Origin: Thamnidium elegans
Taxonomy: Eukaryota; Mucoromycota; Mucoromycetes; Mucorales; Mucoraceae
Assembly: GCA_025201345.1 (NCBI GenBank)
Contig: JAIXMG010000034.1
Span: forward strand, 310,001 to 374,000
Length of the DNA: 64,000 nt
Direction: 5' to 3'
The first letter of the stretch is position 1, and each line of letters opens with the position of its first letter. Shown here piece after piece: positions 52,046-62,262 of the stretch. Under the pieces are notes generated by a model that was not told where the DNA came from, did no database searches, and saw nothing but the letters and a program-made list of their open reading frames with translations. The position numbers were made by a program, and so were the translations under genes.

Positions 52046-55000
52046 TCTCATCCTTGGACGTTCTTGGTTAAAGCAAGCTCAACCTTCTCCAGATTGGGAA
52101 AATGATACTTGGTATTTAAATAATGGACGTGTCAAACTACAACCGTGTACGAATATAAAGAAACATTCACATTCTCTTCCTAAACTTAGTTATCTCATTA
52201 GCCATAAACAAGCTGATCGCCTCATAAAAAAAGGTGGTGAAAGCTTTCTATTTTTTATTAAATCCAATGATGAAAATGACAAGTACACAAATCCAAAACT
52301 CCAAACTGCTGACTACTGGGGCCAATTAGTACAAGAATTCTCTACTGTCTTTAAAGATGAACTGCCTGGTCTTCCACCTGATCGTGGTATACACCATTTA
52401 ATTGACACTGGCGATGCTGATCCTGTTTCCCGTCCTCCCTACAAAATGAGTCCATTGGAATTAGACGAACTAAAAAAACAACTAACTGAATTACTTCGTT
52501 TAGGCTTAATTAAACCTAGTTCTTCCCCGTGGGGTGCTGGTGTTCTTTTTGTTCGTAAGAAGCCTGATCCTGGATCAACAAAACCTGGAAGCCTTCGAAT
52601 GTGTATTGATTACCGATCTTTGAATAAACTTTCCATCCGAAATAGTTCAAGTATACCTAGAATTGATGAATGCTTAGACAAAATGAGTGGTGCACGTTAT
52701 TTTACAAGTTTGGATTTACGAAGTGGTTACCATCAAATCAGAATCCATCCTGATGATGTTCCAAAAACTGCTTTCAACACTCGGTACGGTCAGTACTCAT
52801 GGCTGGTATTGCCTTTTGGACTTTGCAATGCTCCACCTGTATTCCAATCGTTAATGAACAAGATTCTTGGTGAATATATTGATAAAACAACTATTGTATA
52901 CCTTGACGATATTCTCATTTTTAGTAAAACGCTTGAAGAACACAAGATCCACGTTCGACAGATTCTGAATGTACTAAAAAAAGAAAAACTGATTGCTAAC
53001 TTAAAGAAGTGCGAATTTAGCAAGAGTGAATTAACTTTTGTGGGTTTCAAAATAACTGCTCATGGTATCTCTCCAAGTCCTGAAAAGGTGAAAGTTGTTC
53101 AACATTGGCCACAAATGAGGAATGTACAAGAAGTTCGCCAATTTATTGGGTTTGCTCAATTTTATAAAAGGTTTATAAAAAACTTTGCGTCGATAGCTGC
53201 GCCTTTAACAGATTTAACAAGGGGGACAGGTATAAAAACGAGACCAATTGTTTGGACCAGTGACTGCCAAAATAGTTTTGATAGATTAAAGAAATTGTTA
53301 TCATCAAGTCCTGTACTTCAAGTAGTTCGTATGGATAAGCCTTTTAGAATTGAAGTTGATGCTTCTGATCGAGGCTGCGGGGCGGTCCTCCTACAACCTG
53401 ACGATGACCCTACACTACCATGGCACCCACTTTGCTTTGAATCAAAAAAATATGCTGACTCAGAGACTAAATTGCCTGCACAAGAGAGAGAATTGCTTGG
53501 GATTCTACATGCACTACGTACCTGGCGGTGTTATGTTGATGGATGTCCTAAAGGTTATACTGTATTCTCTGACCACCTTCCTTTGGAGTATTTTAGATCA
53601 AAAGAAAACCCGCCAAGTAGATTAATAAGGTGGATTAATGAATTAGAATTATATGCACCAAATATTTGTTATAAACCTGGCAAAGAAAACATAATACCTG
53701 ATATCTTATCAAGAATGGACTTTAATGCAGCTAAGCCAAATCCCGATGTTAAACCAATGGAGCCTGAATATCTGTATGCAACTTGGAATCACTTACCTGC
53801 TACATTACGCAGCGATTGGCCTCTCTTATTAATTCCAGAAAATAGAATTAAGGTAAAATCAGCTGAAATAAAATCGATTTTAAATAGAGAAGAAAAACAC
53901 TTTCATGTTACTGCTAATCAAGTTTATCGCAAGGTTGCTATAGATGCTAACTCTGGTGTAAAAAATGTTCCTTTTTTACCTTTTGCAAAACGAGCTGAAA
54001 CTGTTAGTCAATATCATGAATCTTTTGGTCATGCTGGTTACAAGACAATGTTAAATATATTACTTTCTCGATTTTGGTGGCCGTCTCTTAGGTTAGATAT
54101 TCAACAGTGGTTGAACACTTGTCCTCAATGTCAAATTAATAGTCGTCGCGGAAATGCTCACAGAGATGAAATGCACCCTTTAAAAGTTCCTACAGCCTTT
54201 GATAGATGGCATTTAGATTTCCTTGATTTACCTATGACCCTAAAAGGTAATCGCTGGTTACTAATTGGTGTAGATTATGCTACGAATTGGTGTGTTGCCA
54301 GAGCGGTTCCTAGCGCCTCAAAAGAAGTAGTTGCTGATTTTATTTATGAAGAAATCGTTATGAATTTTGGTGTTATGTCTGAAATTGTAACTGATCGAGG
54401 TGCCAACTTCACTAGTGCTTTAGTTCAAGAATATGTTAAACGTATTGGTTCAAAATTTAAGCTTACGTCAGCGTACCATCCAAGAACGAATTCAAAAGCA
54501 GAACGCTTCAATGGTGTCATAAAACAAATGCTTCGCAAGTATACAAATGGTGCTCTTCATCGTTGGGACGATTTTGTCCATGCTGCTCTTTGGGCTTGTC
54601 GCGTTCGTATTCATTCTACTACAGGTTTTAGTCCGTTTTACCTTACTTATGGTCGTGAACCCAAATTACCAGGTGATACTTTACATCCTTATATTGATGC
54701 GGCTACGTTTGAAGACCCTCGTACTATTGCGGATATTACTTCTCGTGAATTAACTAAGTTAGGTCAGCATCGTGCGGCAGCCGAATTTAGGCTAAAGGCA
54801 ATGGCCGAAAAAGATAAAATACGTTGGGATGCAACTATCAAGAAGCTTACATTTGAACTAGGTGATATGGTTATGCTAACGCATGAAGGTCGTTATGGTC
54901 TTGAACCTCAGTTTAAGGGTCCTTTTATTGTTGTTGAAGTTTTCCCTGATTATGGTACTTACAAGTTACAAACTTTAGCTGGTGAACCTTTGAAGTCACT

Positions 55001-55691
55001 TGTTCACGTCGATAGACTTCGTCCTGCTCATGGTGAACGCCCTTCTAAACCCTGGTATGACCCTACAGCGGCCCGTCGAGAGTATAATGAAGCTATGAAG
55101 AATGTCCCTGTTCCTTTATGTGGTGATTATGTCGATCCTGTACTACCTTCACTATCCGAAAAAATTGATGATACTGTGCACTCTGACCTTGTTGATGTCA
55201 CACTAAATGATAATCCTAGTATTGAAGAAGACCTTGTTATGCAACCTGTTGACACCGTTAATGATAACCAAGTAATAGACCATCCATTTAAAGAACCTCT
55301 TGATAAGTCTATTAGTAATAACCCTATTATCGTATCCCCTTTACTTCCCGAGTTATCCTTATCCGAGGACGTTGAAATGTCTACTTCCGTGTCCCCGCCC
55401 GGTGATCAAGATTTTTTTTTCCGCCCAACTAGTCCCGTCGCTACTGTGAGTGTTCAGGGTCGAACACAAGGCTTGAAAGGGGGTAATGTCAATCTGAAAA
55501 AGGCAGATGGGTTGGATGCCCCGGAAGTTAATAGTCCGGACCGCAACAGTCCGGTTTGTCCGGATCAAGATGAAGACCTCATGGATATCCCGGTTGAAAT
55601 CGAGCTTAGGCTTAAGAAGACTAAGGTCCAAAAAAGGAAGTTTGTACCATCTATCAAGAATAATCTAAAAAGGAAAAAGGCTAAACAGTAA
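51963..55691 (+). CDS. RT-RNase H-integrase polyprotein of Ty3/gypsy element 2, about 1,240 codons
   Basis: Contains the end of the protease (FPTKFDLILGRSWLK). RT has LRMCIDYRSLNKL, FTSLDLRSGYHQI, LPFGLCNAPPVFQ and IVYLDDILIFSKT. RNase H has IEVDASDRGCGAVLL, AQERELLGIL and FSDHLPLEYF. The integrase zinc domain is HESFGHAGY..CPQCQ. The integrase core has RWHLDFLDL, VTDRGANFT and SKAERFNGVIKQ, followed by a GPF/Y module (FKGPFIVVEVF). A long acidic Ser/Pro tail then enters the 3' LTR. The last 68 residues are LTR-encoded and end in a very basic stretch (KKTKVQKRKFVPSIKNN.. KRKKAKQ), a likely nuclear localisation signal. No chromodomain. Confidence 0.95.
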   Translation: MGISHKLNITLNGVCNKITAFVFPTKFDLILGRSWLKQAQPSPDWENDTWYLNNGRVKLQPCTNIKKHSHSLPKLSYLISHKQADRLIKKGGESFLFFIKSNDENDKYTNPKLQTADYWGQLVQEFSTVFKDELPGLPPDRGIHHLIDTGDADPVSRPPYKMSPLELDELKKQLTELLRLGLIKPSSSPWGAGVLFVRKKPDPGSTKPGSLRMCIDYRSLNKLSIRNSSSIPRIDECLDKMSGARYFTSLDLRSGYHQIRIHPDDVPKTAFNTRYGQYSWLVLPFGLCNAPPVFQSLMNKILGEYIDKTTIVYLDDILIFSKTLEEHKIHVRQILNVLKKEKLIANLKKCEFSKSELTFVGFKITAHGISPSPEKVKVVQHWPQMRNVQEVRQFIGFAQFYKRFIKNFASIAAPLTDLTRGTGIKTRPIVWTSDCQNSFDRLKKLLSSSPVLQVVRMDKPFRIEVDASDRGCGAVLLQPDDDPTLPWHPLCFESKKYADSETKLPAQERELLGILHALRTWRCYVDGCPKGYTVFSDHLPLEYFRSKENPPSRLIRWINELELYAPNICYKPGKENIIPDILSRMDFNAAKPNPDVKPMEPEYLYATWNHLPATLRSDWPLLLIPENRIKVKSAEIKSILNREEKHFHVTANQVYRKVAIDANSGVKNVPFLPFAKRAETVSQYHESFGHAGYKTMLNILLSRFWWPSLRLDIQQWLNTCPQCQINSRRGNAHRDEMHPLKVPTAFDRWHLDFLDLPMTLKGNRWLLIGVDYATNWCVARAVPSASKEVVADFIYEEIVMNFGVMSEIVTDRGANFTSALVQEYVKRIGSKFKLTSAYHPRTNSKAERFNGVIKQMLRKYTNGALHRWDDFVHAALWACRVRIHSTTGFSPFYLTYGREPKLPGDTLHPYIDAATFEDPRTIADITSRELTKLGQHRAAAEFRLKAMAEKDKIRWDATIKKLTFELGDMVMLTHEGRYGLEPQFKGPFIVVEVFPDYGTYKLQTLAGEPLKSLVHVDRLRPAHGERPSKPWYDPTAARREYNEAMKNVPVPLCGDYVDPVLPSLSEKIDDTVHSDLVDVTLNDNPSIEEDLVMQPVDTVNDNQVIDHPFKEPLDKSISNNPIIVSPLLPELSLSEDVEMSTSVSPPGDQDFFFRPTSPVATVSVQGRTQGLKGGNVNLKKADGLDAPEVNSPDRNSPVCPDQDEDLMDIPVEIELRLKKTKVQKRKFVPSIKNNLKRKKAKQ

Positions 55692-55996
55692 CGAATAAAT
55701 GTCACCTCTTCAAGTATTCAATGTTATTCCTAATTCCTCTTTCCCGAATATTTAACAGATGCACACATTACAAATACTCATTATGATAATCATGCTACTT
55801 ATGATTATCATATTACTTTACTATTTATATATTCTTTATTACTAATACCATTATCCCACTTAACTATAAATACCCCTCTTGAATGATTAATAAAACATTA
55901 TCTTCTATTTGACATAACTACTTACTTAATTGATTAACCACTGAGAGTTGAATCAATTACACTTAAATTACTATAAATACTATTACAAAACTTACA
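55487..55996 (+). repeat. 3' LTR of element 2, partly coding
   Basis: The pol reading frame continues 205 bp into this LTR, to TAA 55689-55691. This part of the LTR is therefore both U3 and coding. Confidence 0.93.
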
Positions 55997-56000
55997 TTTT

Positions 56001-56319
56001 TGTCATTCCGAAAAACACTGATGTTTTGAATGTCTCGGATATCGAAGGTTCGGCCCGCAACAGTCCGGTAGGTCCGACCCATATTGAAGACCTTATGGAT
56101 ATACCTGTAGAGACTGAACTCAGGCTCAAGAAGACCAAGACCCAAAAAAGGAAGTTTGTGCCATCCATCAAAAATAATGCAAAAAGGAAAAAGGCTAAGC
56201 AGTAACACATTGATCCCGAAATAATGTCACCTCGTTAAGTATTCAACATTGTTCCTATTTCCTCTTTTCCGAATATTTAACAGATGCATATCTTACAAAT
56301 ACTTATGATTATCATATTA
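56001..56319 (+). mobile_element. Older, truncated LTR of the element 2 family
   Basis: Begins TGTCATTCCG right after the TTTT flank and aligns with the element 2 LTR at lower identity. The coding part is conserved at protein level (EDLMDIPVE.ELRLKKTK and QKRKFVPSIKNN..KRKKAKQ), with many synonymous changes. It is cut at 56320 by a Tc1 A-type terminus. It marks an earlier insertion at the same tRNA-proximal site. Confidence 0.88.
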
Positions 56320-56693
56320 CAGTGTCAAGCAAAACTGTTACAATGCTTTATAATTTCCCACTAAATACGACCCTAAATCAAAACGAGCAATATAATATTC
56401 TACAATATATATACCATTTGAAAGCCTAGCTCATTGGCTACAAAAACTATATTGTAATTTTTTGTAGGTTACTTTAAATGGTAACTCTATCAGTCATCAA
56501 AGTTATGTAGTACATTGTAACAGTTTTGCGCGGTTAGAAAAAATAAAATATTTCATATCACAACTTGGCAATAAAACCAGGAATGGTCTTAATCGACACA
56601 AAAATGTGTTATTTTATTGGTCTTCATATTTTCTGTGGTTTCCAATTAATTTTTAATACAACTTTATTGAACCTTGTTAAAAAATTGCCTTAT
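56320..56693 (+). mobile_element. Tc1 element A-type terminus (solitary end)
   Basis: CAGTGTCAAGCAAAACTG at 56320 after TA. It matches the reverse complement of 2855-3226 up to the base before the transposase start codon, where an LTR follows. It contains the inner inverted copy of the end motif (CATTGTAACAGTTTTGC at about 56513). No transposase sequence. Confidence 0.88.
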
Positions 56694-57240
56694 TGTTATA
56701 TCTACGTATTATATTTCAATAAATACTAATTTATATATACTTATACAAGTCATATCCTCATATGTCACTTACATAAGCTATACACAAATCACAGTATTTA
56801 TTTACAAATTAATCTCAGATATATTCTATTGTTCTATCGCTTTGATCATAAAACTAGAAGACTGCTTAAACTCTTGACAAACAGAAGATAACTGGTTTAC
56901 ATAAATAATTGTCACATTATTTATAATCAACAAGCCTCTATCTTACGTCTTTTGTTAAAGAAGCCAATTAGAAACATAATACGCATTGCTGCTATTGTAA
57001 TTGACCTTCTAAAAGAATCTATTTATCTTTCCAAATTGCTCATTCATTAATGTCTCGTTGAAACTGTCCAAGTTTCACATTAATGATAAGCGCTTATTCA
57101 ACCCATAATATGTATATAAGGCACACACTTTTTCATTAATAAAAATAACAATCTATTCTTAGTCTGATAATTATCTAGTTATTTTACTTTTTTATTTCAT
57201 TTTTTGATATAACTTTTATTTTATAACCGTTAATATCACA
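56694..57240 (+). mobile_element. LTR (547 bp), copy of 36695-37241
   Basis: TGTTATATCTACGT.. to ..TTAATATCACA, in inverse orientation to the other copy. Its left neighbour is a Tc1 A end and its right neighbour the 3' part of Tc1 E2, with no matching flanks. It is therefore a recombination product rather than a simple solo LTR. Confidence 0.8.
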
Positions 57241-58948
57241 GTTGGACCTCCTTTAGCCTTAATAACAGCTTCTATTCTTTTAGGCATACTATCTATATAT
57301 CTTTGACAATCTTCTTTTGTAAACGTTGCCCATTATTCTTCAACTCTTTCCCACAATTCATGTACTCCTACTGCCTTTGTTGGGTAAGAGCTTAACTTTA
57401 ACTTTAAGTGATGCCATATGTGTTCTATAGGATTTAAATCGGGGCTTTGAGAAGGCCAACTATATGTCCAATCGGTATTAAATTTATTTTTATTTAACCA
57501 GGTCTTTGTTGCCTTCGAAGTATGTTTCGGATCCTTATCTTGTTGAAAATATATAGCTTTCGGATTGTAACCATACCACTCCATCGTGTCTTTCAAAGTC
57601 GTACTTAAAATATGGATATAGTCCTCTTTTTTCATACTTCCATCATATATCTGGCACGCATATCCTGGACCGTCATATGTTATACAACCCCACTGTTTAG
57701 AACGGGAATGCAAAAGTAATATAGCAAAGATAAAGATAAAGATAAAGGTAAAAAAAAGGGAAGACAAATACAAGTATTGTGAAAACTTTGTATAGGGTTT
57801 TATTTCAAGAAAAAGACAAAGATGATTAACCTAAAGTTCAACCTATATTTATAGTATTTTGGTATCCATAATTATAACATGGGTATCATTCATCTCATTG
57901 ACATATCTAGTAAAGACAAGGATATAAATCATAATGGAAAGTTCCTGATATCAATTACATTATATTATTCGTTACTGAATTATTCTATTGATTTCGATCA
58001 AGTTATTCTTTTTTCTAGAAAGATTTCCTGATCATATTATTGGATCAGTGTGAGACAGGATAAAGGATTACTCTTGATAGCTGAGATAGATATGTAACCA
58101 TTGGATTAAGTTTCACTTGATATAGAATTATTATATTCATGCAAGGTAAGATATACTCTTGTCATGTTAAACTATTAATAAGATAATAATAAATGATAAT
58201 GAAAATAAACATATGCTGCTTACAACTGTAATATTAAATCTTGGTGAAGTAATGTGGGACAATCATGCTAGTCTTATTTACAAGTATTTACATAAAGATA
58301 TACGTATGTATAAATAAAGTTATATATTCGGTATTATATAATGATATAAGTGACTATGGTATAAGCATCCTCAACACCCACATCATAATACCGCCTCCAC
58401 CATGCTTCAATGTCATTTCAATATGATGAAATCGAAGTATATCATCAGGTCTTTTCCAATAGTACTTGCACCCATCAGAACCCCAAACATTAATTTTTGT
58501 TTCGTCAGAGAATACCATTCGTCTCCAATCGTCGGATGTCCAATTTCTATGAGCTTTGGCCCAACGTAGCCTGTTTTTTCTATGTTCGGCTTTAAGGAAA
58601 GGTTTTTTCTTTTTTATATACGCTTGGAACTCCATAGATTTTAGCATCTTAAGGCATGTACTATACTCCATTTTAATATCAATAGATTCCAGGTACCTCT
58701 GAACGTCTTTTCCAGTCTTGTTTACCCAAAATTAAGCTCTTCCGAATGTAGTTTTGCGTAGTAATGCCTAAAAGAGCGGGTCTCCCAGGGTTGTTGATCG
58801 GTGAATTAGGATACCACTTCCGCTTGTAGTCACTAATTGTACTTTTTTTAATTCCAGGAATTCGTTTCATGATCTGAGAGTAGGAATAACCAGATTGAAG
58901 CAAATTTTGTAAACTATTTTGAGTATCTTTGGGAAGAGATCGAACCAT
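57241..58948 (-). pseudogene. Tc1 element E2 transposase, three lesions
   Basis: A close copy of the E1 protein from MVRSLPKDTQ (58948). A 2-bp loss near 58717 shifts the frame after LGK. The solo LTR at 57694-58376 interrupts it after GGGIMMW. A TAA replaces CAA (Gln) in the EEQWATFTKED region near 57333. The C-terminus is lost at 57241. The catalytic motifs FSDETKINVWG and FQQDKDPKHTSK are still readable in the separate pieces. It was clearly recently inactive compared with E1. Confidence 0.93.
57694..58376. mobile_element. Solo LTR (683 bp) with 5-bp duplication
   Basis: TGTTTAGAACGGG.. to ..GCATCCTCAACA, flanked by CCCAC on both sides (57689-57693, 58377-58381). The intact E1 copy shows the empty site. 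It contains no coding sequence. A diverged relative lies in 37.4-37.9 kb. Confidence 0.92.
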
Positions 58949-59338
58949 AATTTAAAAAAAAATAAGAAAGAATAAAAGAATGAAAAACAATTTTGAAAAG
59001 TCTTCCTTTTATATGTATATGCAATACATACCTCGGAAAGATACCTACATACCGTAGCAAATACATATCCCAACTTTTTACCTATTTGAAAGTAAACGGT
59101 TTCCCTCTTCTGTTGTATTTTATTTCAACTTAATCCTATTCTTGGTTGTAGAGTTACAAGTACGAAGGTGAAAAAATATAAAACATCCGGACCATTTTTC
59201 CACCCACTGTAAGTAAAGTTCAAGAGAACTTTTATTTTATTTTATTAAGAAAAATTGATAAAAGAAAAAAAATAAAAGGAAAGGAAAAGCAATTAAAAAA
59301 AAACGAAATATTTATACTAAAAAAAAAACGAATCCCCA

Positions 59339-60808
59339 CACTATGGCCAGATATTTAGTAAATGATACTGTTATTAGTGGACATAGTTACTAAATACGGA
59401 ATATATTCCGCTATTTTCAGTAGAAAATACTCTTCCCCTTTTTTTTATTCTAAATTTATATTTTTTCTTTACCCGGGAATTAAAATATTAAAAAGGTGCA
59501 TATCAATGTTCTATAACATATAGGTATATTACAGCGTCATAGTCGTTTAGATCTTAGCACTTACATGTATAGAGGAATAAGTTAATTATCAAAGTACAAA
59601 TAATATAGACAAATATATAAATTTATTTAAAGAAAAAAAAAAGAAAAAAAGACACTGCCACGTTATCCAAAAAAAAAAAAAAAAAAAAAAAAAATAGAGA
59701 CGCTACGATAATAAAAAAAATTGATTTACTACATATATTTGTGCTTTCTTTTTTTCAGTATACGTAAGACTTACCATATAAATTTCAGAATCACGTATAA
59801 AAAAAGAGGTCGTTTAGCCAAGCAGAAGGTGACTTTTTTTTTCAACCGCAGACGTAAGCGACCTTGCCTTTCCCCCCCCCTTTTTTTCTTTTCCTTTTTT
59901 ATATATACTTTTACTTCACTTTATACACAAAAGACTAATCTCAATGGTAACAATAAACTGAATCTCTTGAAATGGAACATAACTGTTTTTCTTCTTCTCT
60001 AGTTCATTCGCCTCTATTGTATCCCTAAACGCTAAGTAAAGTATTTTTTTTTATTTTGTTCCACTGCTAAAACAATTTTTTTTTTGTTCGTTTGCTTTTA
60101 GATATTTAACCATTGAATACTATTATGGTTCACCTTAAGGTACACATCTTTTAGTTATTTCTATTTACCACCTATTAATATCTACAAACGTTTATATATT
60201 TACAGAGAAGAAACTGTTTAACCATATGTCTTGGTTTTTTATTTACTTGTAAGTTTGATAATAACACTATTTATGTAAAACAGATTTTAACCATATATAT
60301 TATGTAGAAGTAAGTTGTTATAAATGGCTACTGAATAAAGAACAACGGCTACTAAATAAAAAACAATGGCTACTGAATAAAGAGCAATGGCTACTGAATA
60401 AAGAGCAATGGTTACTGAATAAAGAGCAATGGTTACTGAATAAACAGAGAATTTACTAAATAAAAAATAATGGTTACTGAATAAAAAATAATGGCTACTA
60501 AATAAAGAGCAATGGCTACTGAATAAAGAGCAATGGTTACTGAATAAAGAGCAATGGTTACTGAATAAACAGACTCATGACGTATTTTTTAGTGGAATTT
60601 CTACTAAATAGGGTATATAAGATACCATTTCAATTTCAGTATCCAACTTACTGCGTTCAGTGGAAAATATACTGCATAATAAATCCAGTATACATGGATA
60701 CTAAATTCAGTAACCATACTATCTCATAGTTTCCGAATTTACAGTGTGCATATTTAGAAACACTTCTACTGTTATTAGTATAAAAAACAACTTTATCTGG
60801 CCACAGTG
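59339..60808. mobile_element. Non-autonomous CACTA-ended element, 1,470 bp
   Basis: Ends CACTATGGCCAGATA and the inverse of CACTGTGGCCAGATA. CCA is duplicated at 59336-59338 and 60809-60811. The derivative at 33.3-34.8 kb shows the unoccupied site. The interior has no convincing gene. The short ORF near 59721-60002 is low-complexity and is not counted. A second copy begins at 63039. Confidence 0.9.
60325..60575. repeat. 21-bp tandem array in the CACTA-ended element
   Basis: About eleven or twelve imperfect copies of ATGGCTACTGAATAAAGAGC, with GCT/GTT and AAGAGC/AAAAAT variants and one irregular spacer. Subterminal arrays near one end are typical for CACTA elements and may be protein-binding sites. 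Confidence 0.88.
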
Positions 60809-61615
60809 CCAGTGTTATTAATCTCGGGATTCGCCGACATTATTTCAACTGTTGGTTTAATTCAAAAGACTGACTTGATAAATAAACAAGTTGGGTCGTC
60901 CAATTGGTACTATGTCATTTTGTCTTCGACAGCTTTCGATCAAGACATGTTCAAAAATGCCAGCAAGATAAACGACTTGTAATAGTAGTGTAAATTATTT
61001 CGTTTGTCTTAAAAAAAAAAGATATATTTTTGCCTTTTAAAAAAAAGGAGCTTGTACTTCGATAGTGATTTGCAAATTATTACGAGATAGGCTTATTATA
61101 AAAAATTCTGTATATGTACAATAAATTAGAATTACATCTTTATTATTTACCATATTTTATGGAGTTAGCAGTAAGGTCTTTTTTTATTGTTGTAACTAAC
61201 GGTCGTAATATTCATTTAAAAAAGTAAAATAGTTATAAAGTAGTTGAATAGAGTGAAGCTTGAAAAAAAAAACGCATAGTTTATAAAGTCTTTTATTAAG
61301 CGGAAGATAAAATAACAATATGTCAAACGGTACATAAAAAAAAAAATTCAGTGCTAAATTTAGCGCTAGCGCTTCACCAAGCGTTGAAATGGTTTTTTTT
61401 TTCAAAAGCATAATTTTTACTAGTATTTCTTTTTTATTTTATTTTATTTTTTTGTGAAAAAAAGCTAACCCTGAGCTTGAAAAGATGGGGTTCCAATTTC
61501 CAGTGATTATTTTTTTTTTTCACCTGCTTAAAATTAGCGCTAGTGCTTCCCCAAGCATTCCAGTGCTTGTACAAGCACCAGTGCTTAATATTTAGCGCTA
61601 TTTCTCGCCTTGGTG

Positions 61616-61938
61616 ATCCCGACGCCGGAAATAAAAGCCATTTCAATGAGGCCATCACTGCTTTGCCGCTTAAAGTTCCTATGAGACCAAAAGTAAAAGT
61701 ACAGCCATACCACATTCAAAATATAAAAAATGCGCACTGGGTGGCTGTCAAGTTCGGTCATAGGCGTATGTCATATCCTTCTGTTAACCATATGTACTTC
61801 CACGTAGACAAATCTTATGCTACATTGTTTAAATCGACATGGAATCTCTTTGGGCAATTTCCCAAACATACAGAAGGAAAGACTTTTGATGCAGAAAAAG
61901 ATGAGCTTGTTGTAATCGAATCTTCCGATGAAGAGTAA
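61616..61938 (+). pseudogene. C-terminal gene fragment, possibly OTU-like and MULE-associated
   Basis: The frame is open from the CACTA end to TAA 61936-61938. AITALPLKVPMRPKVKVQ, then IKNAHWVAVKFGHRR and MYFHVDKSYATLFKSTW, ending acidic (VIESSDEE). A HW[V]V pattern followed by aromatic residues resembles the C-terminal half of OTU-type cysteine protease domains that occur next to Mutator-like transposases. That is only a resemblance. The N-terminal part, with any catalytic Cys, is absent. Confidence 0.35.
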
Positions 61939-62124
61939 TAACTTTTTTCTCTTAATAAACTACCTTATTTTCTTTATATTTTCAGAGAAAGATAATAAAA
62001 TACGAAGTGTAGTATGAATGCTAAACGTAAAAAATAGTTTTAAATATTTTATGATGTATATAAGTAATATAAAATAACACGAATATCAATTAAACAACTA
62101 ATGTTTTAGTTTTGTTTGATAACT
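61939..62124. other. AT-rich intergenic
   Basis: Nothing recognised. Confidence 0.4.
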
Positions 62125-62262
62125 CTCGGACCACGGAAGTGCGCGTAGTTATTTTATTCGGACCACGGGAGTGCGCGTAGCTATTTTTTTCGGACCACGG
62201 GGCACCCGATCCAAGATACCCTATGTACACTCCCCCGTGGTCCGAAAGATTTGCGTCGTGGT
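62125..62262. repeat. CGGACCACGG repeat cluster
   Basis: CGGACCACGG occurs at about 62129, 62159 and 62189. The first two continue as AGTGCGCGTAG with a 30-bp period. An inverted CCGTGGTCCG lies near 62235 and GTGGTCC near 62254. It is GC-rich against an AT-rich background. It could be the end of an unrecognised element. Confidence 0.7.

Larger units (their letters stand above)
50092..55996 (+). mobile_element. Full-length Ty3/gypsy retrotransposon 2, inserted beside tRNA-Pro
   Basis: Two 510-bp LTRs (50092-50601, 55487-55996) look identical. They have ends TGTCAATCTG and ACTTACA. The primer-binding site TGGTAGCACCAG starts at 50604. A polypurine tract (GAAAGGGGGTAA) precedes the 3' LTR. TTTT flanks both sides. 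The 5' LTR begins 12 bp from the mature 5' end of tRNA-Pro, i.e. about where Pol III starts. The Ty3 element of yeast integrates at just this position. Confidence 0.95.
57241..59209 (-). mobile_element. Tc1/mariner element E2, broken copy
   Basis: The right end, the inverse of CAGTGGGTGGAAAAATGG, ends at 59209 followed by TA. The left end is missing (cut in the GGPT codons by the LTR). About 135 bp including the inner motif of the right arm are deleted relative to E1. A 683-bp solo LTR lies inside. Confidence 0.9.
59212..61615 (-). mobile_element. CACTA element 1 derivative, inverted, left end lost
   Basis: The right end is CGCTATTTCTCGCCTTGGTG at 61615 with the subterminal AAGCACCAGTGCTT repeats. 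The interior matches the derivative at 33271-34198 in reverse, including the transposase tail remnant (60850-60980). On the left Tc1 E2 inserted at a TA of this element (59210-59211). Inside, the 1,470-bp CACTA-ended element is inserted with a CCA duplication. Confidence 0.88.

Noticed and set aside
59721..60002. 93-codon ORF present in both copies of the 1.47-kb element
   Set aside because: Low-complexity Phe/Lys/Arg content from poly-T and poly-A tracts, and the copies differ in frame; no support for coding.
60325..60575. CRISPR-like array
   Set aside because: Unit is a plain 21-bp tandem repeat without unique spacers, in a eukaryotic transposon.
61196..61715. Minus-strand ORFs over the CACTA end
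   Set aside because: They run across subterminal repeats and element borders; chimeric shadows.
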